Shown here piece after piece: positions 6,472-10,902 of a stretch of DNA of 10,902 bases. Numbering within the stretch: position 1 is the first letter of the stretch; every line of letters begins with the position of its first letter. The notes under the pieces were generated by a model. That model worked only from the letters and a program-made list of their open reading frames with translations, had not been told where the DNA came from and ran no database searches. This DNA comes from Burkholderiales bacterium UBA2647 (GTDB lineage Bacteria > Pseudomonadota > Gammaproteobacteria > Burkholderiales > Burkholderiaceae_E): assembly GCA_002359635.1 (NCBI GenBank), contig DENJ01000089.1, positions 1 through 10,902 of the forward strand, in the 5' to 3' direction. A program made the translations under genes and the position numbers.

Positions 6472-8499
6472 TTATGAGATAAGGCTTGGCGTAAGCCAAA
6501 CAACCGACCAAGCCGCTAGGCTGATGTTCGCTGAAACAATCCTGTGCGTCTTTCCGGCCCCGACTTCCCAGCTGTTTGGATCACTCGACTCAATCAGTAC
6601 ATGCCAACGCATGTGAGCATCGCCAGGCAGGGTGAACTGGATTGATTGACCCTGGGCATTGATCAGCACGAGGAGCGACTGCCTCATGCAAAGCCAGAGG
6701 CTAAAACTTCGCACGCTGTCGTCATGCCAATGATCAGAGGAAACAACAGACCCGTCTGCCCGATACCACCCCGCTTCAACCTGTTGCATGACCACTTGCT
6801 CGTCTTGAGAATGTCTCGAAGCAAACGAGCCCTGCGGCGGCTTCCACCAGCTTTGACTCGCAAGCAAGCTGGCAAACTGATTCCTTAAGCTCATTAAACG
6901 GCGGACCAGGCAAAGCGTTTGATCATCGCGTTCTTGCCAACGTAGCCAAGCGAGTTCGTTATCTTGGCAATAAGCATTGTTATTGCCGGCCTGGCTACGA
7001 CCCCATTCGTCACCGCTATGAATCATGAGCGAGCCGAGGGAAGCATAGAGACAACAGAGCATGGCCGACCGCTTGCGTCGGCGCAAAGCATCAATCTCAA
7101 GATCATCACCCAGACCTTCGAATCCATGATTGAAGGCATGCTCAAAAGGGTGCCCGTCCCGATTGCCCTCGGCATTAAGGAGATTGTGTCGCGTTGAATA
7201 ACAGAGTAGATCCCAGAGACTGAATCCATCATGACTTGCGAGGTAATTGATACTCGCTGCAGGAGAGCCTTTGTTTGCTTGAAAAACGGCAGATGATCCG
7301 GCAAGACAATCAGCAAGTTCAGCAATCGGTACCGATGATGTGATCCAGAACTTTCTTAAACCGTCCCTAAAACGATCATTCCACTCCAACACGCCTGGTC
7401 CGAAATCACCAAGCCTATAGCCTTGCGGCCCCAAATCCCAGGGCTCAGCAATCAGAAGGCAGTGCATCAAGATCGGATCGGACTGTATTGCAGCCCACAG
7501 CCCCTTGCTCGGGGCGCAAGGCAGATCTCCGGAATCTGAACGCAACAGACTGCTTGCCAGGTCGAAGCGAAATCCGTCAATTCCAAATTCAATCACCCAT
7601 TGCCGAAGACTTTGGATCAGCCATTGCCAACTACGTTGATCTGCGAAATTCAGGGTATTGCCGCAACCGCTCCAATTTTCTAGGGTGCCCTGATTGTCAC
7701 GACGGTAGTAAAACTGATCATCGAGTAGACGAAAGTGATACCCGGGTCCTTCGTCATCGAGTTCAGCGCTATGGTTGTAAACCACATCAAGAATGACCTC
7801 AAAGCCTTCTCGATGCAACATGTCGATGGTGTGACGAAGACTTAGCCGACCTTGCTCCCAGGCGTTAATCGGCTCAAGCCTGCGAACCGCTGCGAGATAA
7901 GGCGCATGGGGTGCATTCCAGGCTAGTACGTTATAACCCCAATAATTGCTAAGACCAAGCTGCTTTAATCGTGGCTCATCATCATGTAAGCTGATGGGCA
8001 TCAGACATAATGTGGTCACACCAAGCGAACGCAAATAATCGATTGACGACGCCTCAGCAAGCGCCTCAATCGACCCGCGTAAGGTTGGATTGACAGCCGG
8101 GTTAAGCTTACTGAAGCCTTTCGGGTGAAGCTCATAAATCAGTCTCGGCGCCATTTCTGATCGGATAAAGGTCCGAGCGGGCGGCAAATCCAAAACAGTC
8201 TGAGCAAGATAACGGTGAAGATGATGCGTCATGACCCACCTTGCCAGAGGATCAAGAATAAGCCTTGAGCTAAATGCACCGAGGCTTCCTCTGTTGCAAT
8301 CAGTACAAAATCCATAAAATGTTCCAGGCTCCCAATCGAGCCCCTTGATCGCCCAGACGCCCTCGGTTTCATGCATGGGTAAGCGTGACAGGATCGCGCC
8401 GCTTGTGGGATCGACTCGACAAAGCATGAGCGTTTTTGCAGCCGGCGCAAGCACGGCGACATCAAGCCCGGTAGGCTTATGCCAGGCCCCGAGCATCAT
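6472..8499 (-). CDS. glgX: Glycogen debranching enzyme (isoamylase type, GH13_11)
   Basis: GlgX hydrolyses the alpha-1,6 links of short branches left by GlgP, releasing maltooligosaccharides. From ATG 8499 it has 675 residues (E. coli 657). A CBM48-like N-terminal domain (about 1-115) precedes the GH13 barrel. Barrel region I is DVVYNHS (238-244). Region II is GFRFDLAS with nucleophile Asp313, region III is AEPWD with acid/base Glu352, and region IV is ASHDGF with Asp424. The signatures SGCGNTLN (277-284) and GNNNAYCQDNELAWL (505-519) are typical of GlgX and exclude pullulanase or GlgB. The N-terminal domain is divergent: the segment between FYGF and LILDPLAR lacks the usual GP-x-x-P / RFNP pattern of the family. 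The frame is open to 8667, but the extra 56 residues overlap glgB and look unrelated to the family. ATG 8496 is an equally good start, with only a weak AGG ahead. The overlap with glgB is about 23 nt. Confidence 0.95.
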   Translation of the reverse strand: MMLGAWHKPTGLDVAVLAPAAKTLMLCRVDPTSGAILSRLPMHETEGVWAIKGLDWEPGTFYGFCTDCNRGSLGAFSSRLILDPLARWVMTHHLHRYLAQTVLDLPPARTFIRSEMAPRLIYELHPKGFSKLNPAVNPTLRGSIEALAEASSIDYLRSLGVTTLCLMPISLHDDEPRLKQLGLSNYWGYNVLAWNAPHAPYLAAVRRLEPINAWEQGRLSLRHTIDMLHREGFEVILDVVYNHSAELDDEGPGYHFRLLDDQFYYRRDNQGTLENWSGCGNTLNFADQRSWQWLIQSLRQWVIEFGIDGFRFDLASSLLRSDSGDLPCAPSKGLWAAIQSDPILMHCLLIAEPWDLGPQGYRLGDFGPGVLEWNDRFRDGLRKFWITSSVPIAELADCLAGSSAVFQANKGSPAASINYLASHDGFSLWDLLCYSTRHNLLNAEGNRDGHPFEHAFNHGFEGLGDDLEIDALRRRKRSAMLCCLYASLGSLMIHSGDEWGRSQAGNNNAYCQDNELAWLRWQERDDQTLCLVRRLMSLRNQFASLLASQSWWKPPQGSFASRHSQDEQVVMQQVEAGWYRADGSVVSSDHWHDDSVRSFSLWLCMRQSLLVLINAQGQSIQFTLPGDAHMRWHVLIESSDPNSWEVGAGKTHRIVSANISLAAWSVVWLTPSLIS

Positions 8500-10468
8500 G
8501 GCCTGCGGGCACAAGGTAAAGAACCGACAGTGGTGGCAAATCGACTTCGATACTCTGGCTCTGTCCCTGCCAAGCGATCGCTTGGTGCCTGAAATAAGCG
8601 CCACCTGCAAAGCCGGGACGGCGTTCCTGGATACCGAAACCGCTGCCGCCGAAGTCCAATTCATCACTGTTTAAAAGGATTTTCCAATCGACATGCAAAG
8701 GGGTTCCAATTCGGTAGCGAATCCTAGGCGTCGGTGTCAAATTGCAAATCACGAGCATGGGGTCGCCGTGCATCTGGGGCATCCGGGATTGTTCGCCACT
8801 CGCGTTGATTCTCAAAAAAGCGAGCACGGAACTTGCATGATCATCATGACTGATCCAACGAAAACCTTTGGGGTCATGGTCGCTCTGGTGAAGGCTTGGG
8901 CAATCGCGATACAGGCGATTCAGCGATCTAACGAATTTTTGCAAACCTAGGTGGCTGTCTTGGGCCAAAAGATGCCAGGGCAGCGATTCGTCGTGATGCC
9001 ATTCCTTGGGGCTTCCCCATTCGCTGCCCATAAAGAGTAGCTTTTTACCTGGATAGGACCACATAAGCGCATAAAGGCAGCGCAGATTCGCAAAACGTTG
9101 CCATAGGTCACCCGGCATTTTGACCAGAAGCGACGCTTTGCCATGCACCACCTCGTCATGTGACAGTGCGAGCACGAAACGCTCGGAATACGCATACATG
9201 ATGCCAAAGGTTAGATCGTGCTGATGATGAGCACGAAATAAGCAATCTCTGGAAAAGTAACGCAGCACATCATGCATCCATCCCATGTTCCACTTCCAGT
9301 CAAAGCCAAGACCTTCATCGTGATCGACATCATGATGCTGGGTGGTTACACTTGGAAACGCGGTTGACTCTTCTGCGATTCGAATCGCCCGCGGAGCATG
9401 CTGATGTAGTCGCCTGTTAAGCTGTTTTAAAAAATCGATCGATTCAAGATTCTCCCGCCCTCCCCAACGATTGGGAATCCAGGCCCCTTCAGCACGGCTG
9501 TAGTCGCGGTACAGCATGGATGCCACTGCGTCCACGCGAAGCCCATCAACACCGTACTGCTCAATCCAGAATAAAGCATTACCGAGCAGGTAATTGGCAA
9601 CTTCACGCCTTCCCAAATTGAAAATCAAGGTTCGCCAATCGGGATGGAATCCTTCACGGGGATCAAGATGCTCATATAGCGCCGTTCCATCGAATTGCAC
9701 AAGACCATAGGTATCGTTCGGGAAATGGGAAGGTGTCCAATCAAGAATGACACCAAGCCCCCGATCATGGGCTGCCTCAACAAACTTGGCGAACTGTGCA
9801 GGCGATCCATAGCGCGCTGTTGGGGCATAAATGCCCAGCGACTGATATCCCCAGGAGGGATCGTAAGGATGTTCCATCACGGGTAGTAACTCAATATGGG
9901 TAAATCCCATATCCGCCACGTAGTTCACCAACTCGATCGCCAATTCCTCATAGCTAAGCCAGCGCCACAGTGACTTTTTGCGCCATGAACCCAGATGGAC
10001 TTCGTAAATACTGACGGCCCCGTCATGCGGGCCTTTGGCCGACAAAAAGGGAACGCTAGCGCTCGCCGGCTTGCCAAGCCGTTGCAACCCCTCGATGATG
10101 CTCGCTTGACCAGGACGCAGCTCAGTACAAAAAGCATAAGGGTCAGCTTTGATGACATCTTGCCCTTGCTGCTGTCGTACACGGAACTGATAACGCTGGC
10201 CTCGACAGGCACCCGGGACAAACCCAAACCAGACGCCACTCGCCTCATCTTTCGCTAAAGCATCAGCATTTGAGTCCCATTCATTAAAATCACCGATCAC
10301 CCAAATGGCCAGTGCATTAGGTGCCCACACAGCAAAGCGCGTGCCCTGACGATTGTCTATGTTGCAAGGATGCGCGCCCAAGATCTCGTAAGGGCGAAGA
10401 TGACTACCCTCAGAAAATAGCCATAAATCGTATGACGAAATCAGCCGATTGCGGTCTGCGTCGATCAC
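8477..10468 (-). CDS. glgB: 1,4-alpha-glucan branching enzyme, GH13_9, short form
   Basis: GlgB cuts an alpha-1,4 chain and rejoins it by an alpha-1,6 link, making branch points. It has 663 residues against 728 in E. coli. The sequence begins almost directly with the N2 (CBM48) signature LFSEGSHLRPYEILGAHP (17-34), so the extra N1 module of the enteric enzyme is absent. The barrel shows IYEVHLGSW (154-162), region I DWTPSHFP (243-250), region II GLRVDAVASMLYRDYSR (309-325) with nucleophile Asp313, region III AEEST with acid/base Glu366, and region IV LSHDEVVHGK with Asp438. A C-terminal beta domain ends in VDLPPLSVLYLVP. Region I has Thr where Val is usual. The start is GTG 10468-10466, overlapping the alpha-glucosidase stop as GTGA; no good Shine-Dalgarno is visible, so translational coupling is likely. 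It is the first glg gene of the block. Confidence 0.97.
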   Translation of the reverse strand: MIDADRNRLISSYDLWLFSEGSHLRPYEILGAHPCNIDNRQGTRFAVWAPNALAIWVIGDFNEWDSNADALAKDEASGVWFGFVPGACRGQRYQFRVRQQQGQDVIKADPYAFCTELRPGQASIIEGLQRLGKPASASVPFLSAKGPHDGAVSIYEVHLGSWRKKSLWRWLSYEELAIELVNYVADMGFTHIELLPVMEHPYDPSWGYQSLGIYAPTARYGSPAQFAKFVEAAHDRGLGVILDWTPSHFPNDTYGLVQFDGTALYEHLDPREGFHPDWRTLIFNLGRREVANYLLGNALFWIEQYGVDGLRVDAVASMLYRDYSRAEGAWIPNRWGGRENLESIDFLKQLNRRLHQHAPRAIRIAEESTAFPSVTTQHHDVDHDEGLGFDWKWNMGWMHDVLRYFSRDCLFRAHHQHDLTFGIMYAYSERFVLALSHDEVVHGKASLLVKMPGDLWQRFANLRCLYALMWSYPGKKLLFMGSEWGSPKEWHHDESLPWHLLAQDSHLGLQKFVRSLNRLYRDCPSLHQSDHDPKGFRWISHDDHASSVLAFLRINASGEQSRMPQMHGDPMLVICNLTPTPRIRYRIGTPLHVDWKILLNSDELDFGGSGFGIQERRPGFAGGAYFRHQAIAWQGQSQSIEVDLPPLSVLYLVPAGHDARGLA

Positions 10469-10902
10469 AGACTAAACCCGATAACGCCGCAACCCCAGGC
10501 TGCAAGTCTCACGCTGCCGGCGGCGCATTTAAGCCCACTAAGGGGCGATTCGATCACCCGAGCCTGATTGAGTTCGTCCTCTGAAAGGCAAAGCTCGGAT
10601 GCATGCAGACGTTTGACTTCAGGTGATAAATTGAAAATACAAAGCAATGTTTGCGTATCACTTTGTCGAAAAAATGCGAAACAGTCTCGATGTTCAGGAC
10701 ACAATCGCATAGCGCCAATCTGCAGTGCGGGCATGCGCTTTCGCCAAGCAAGTAGTGATCGGTAAAAATTCAATAAGGACTTAGGGTTTGCAAGCTGACG
10801 ATTCACAGCCAGCACCCGATGACTGGGGCACCAAGGCAGCCAGGGCTTTTGCACTGCACTTCCAAACCCAAGATCGGCGCTTTCACTTTCCCAAGGCATC
10901 GG
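10465..10902 (-). CDS. GH13 alpha-glucosidase (oligo-1,6-glucosidase-like), C-terminal part only
   Basis: The reading frame is open to the right edge of the window, so only the last 145 residues are present and the catalytic barrel is outside. What is seen is the barrel end and the C-terminal beta domain. It opens with PMPWES, followed by GFG, KPWLPW, a stretch with VNRQLANPKSLLNFYRSLLAWRK (about 33-55), and a beta-rich tail. This pattern (MPW, GF, PWLP, then a Q-x-x-P-x-S-x-L-x-x-YR-x-L-x-x-R run) is characteristic of GH13 alpha-glucosidases and oligo-1,6-glucosidases of proteobacteria. Such enzymes hydrolyse maltose, maltooligosaccharides or isomaltose to glucose. Its stop (TGA 10467-10465) overlaps the GTG start of glgB, implying one message. 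It could supply hydrolysis of oligosaccharides released by GlgX. Trehalose synthase or another GH13 member is less likely but cannot be ruled out without the barrel. Confidence 0.8.
   Translation of the reverse strand, partial: PMPWESESADLGFGSAVQKPWLPWCPSHRVLAVNRQLANPKSLLNFYRSLLAWRKRMPALQIGAMRLCPEHRDCFAFFRQSDTQTLLCIFNLSPEVKRLHASELCLSEDELNQARVIESPLSGLKCAAGSVRLAAWGCGVIGFSL

Noticed and set aside
6464..6473. Perfect 10-bp palindrome AAGCTAGCTT at the end of glgX
   Set aside because: It has no loop, no T-run and no second copy noticed nearby; it is more likely chance than an operator or terminator.
8500..8667. Upstream extension of the glgX frame with a Cys/His cluster (CHHC ... C) that could suggest a metal site
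   Set aside because: It is an out-of-frame reading of the glgB 3' end; GlgX similarity begins only around 8499.

Overview
The window is one uninterrupted block of seven genes, all on the minus strand. It carries a complete glycogen synthesis and breakdown cluster in the order glgB-glgX-glgC-glgA-glgP, the order known from the enteric glgBXCAP operon. A GH13 alpha-glucosidase (cut by the right edge) lies upstream and a class V serine-glyoxylate-type aminotransferase (cut by the left edge) lies downstream. No RNA gene, mobile element, CRISPR array or repeat family was seen, and no stretch longer than about 90 bases lacks a gene.

Layout in transcription order, from high to low coordinates: the alpha-glucosidase C-terminus (10902-10465) overlaps the GTG start of glgB (10468-8477) by 4 nt. 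glgB overlaps glgX (8499-6472) by about 23 nt. A 53-nt gap with a strong Shine-Dalgarno precedes glgC (6418-5102). glgC overlaps the TTG start of glgA (5105-3582) by 4 nt. A 44-nt gap with a GAGGA site precedes a probable TTG start of glgP (3537-1048). After an 88-nt gap comes the aminotransferase (959-1). The spacing suggests a single polycistronic message through glgP; the aminotransferase may be on the same message or have its own promoter.

How it works together: GlgC makes ADP-glucose from ATP and glucose-1-phosphate, GlgA polymerises it into alpha-1,4-glucan, and GlgB adds alpha-1,6 branches. GlgP phosphorolyses outer chains back to glucose-1-phosphate, and GlgX removes the short limit branches. 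The alpha-glucosidase could hydrolyse the maltooligosaccharides released by GlgX to glucose. The aminotransferase belongs to the serine/glyoxylate node (serine cycle of methylotrophs, or photorespiratory glycolate salvage in CO2 fixers), so the cell may bank C1- or CO2-derived carbon as glycogen.

Organism: base composition looks near 50% GC, and all proteins look proteobacterial. GlgC and GlgX match the E. coli proteins closely in layout. The aminotransferase suggests a methylotrophic or autotrophic (beta- or gamma-)proteobacterium; the species cannot be named from this window. The region is largely ordinary. The points worth a second look are the TTG starts, the substituted activator-site lysine in GlgC, and the flanking genes. 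I see no undescribed system.
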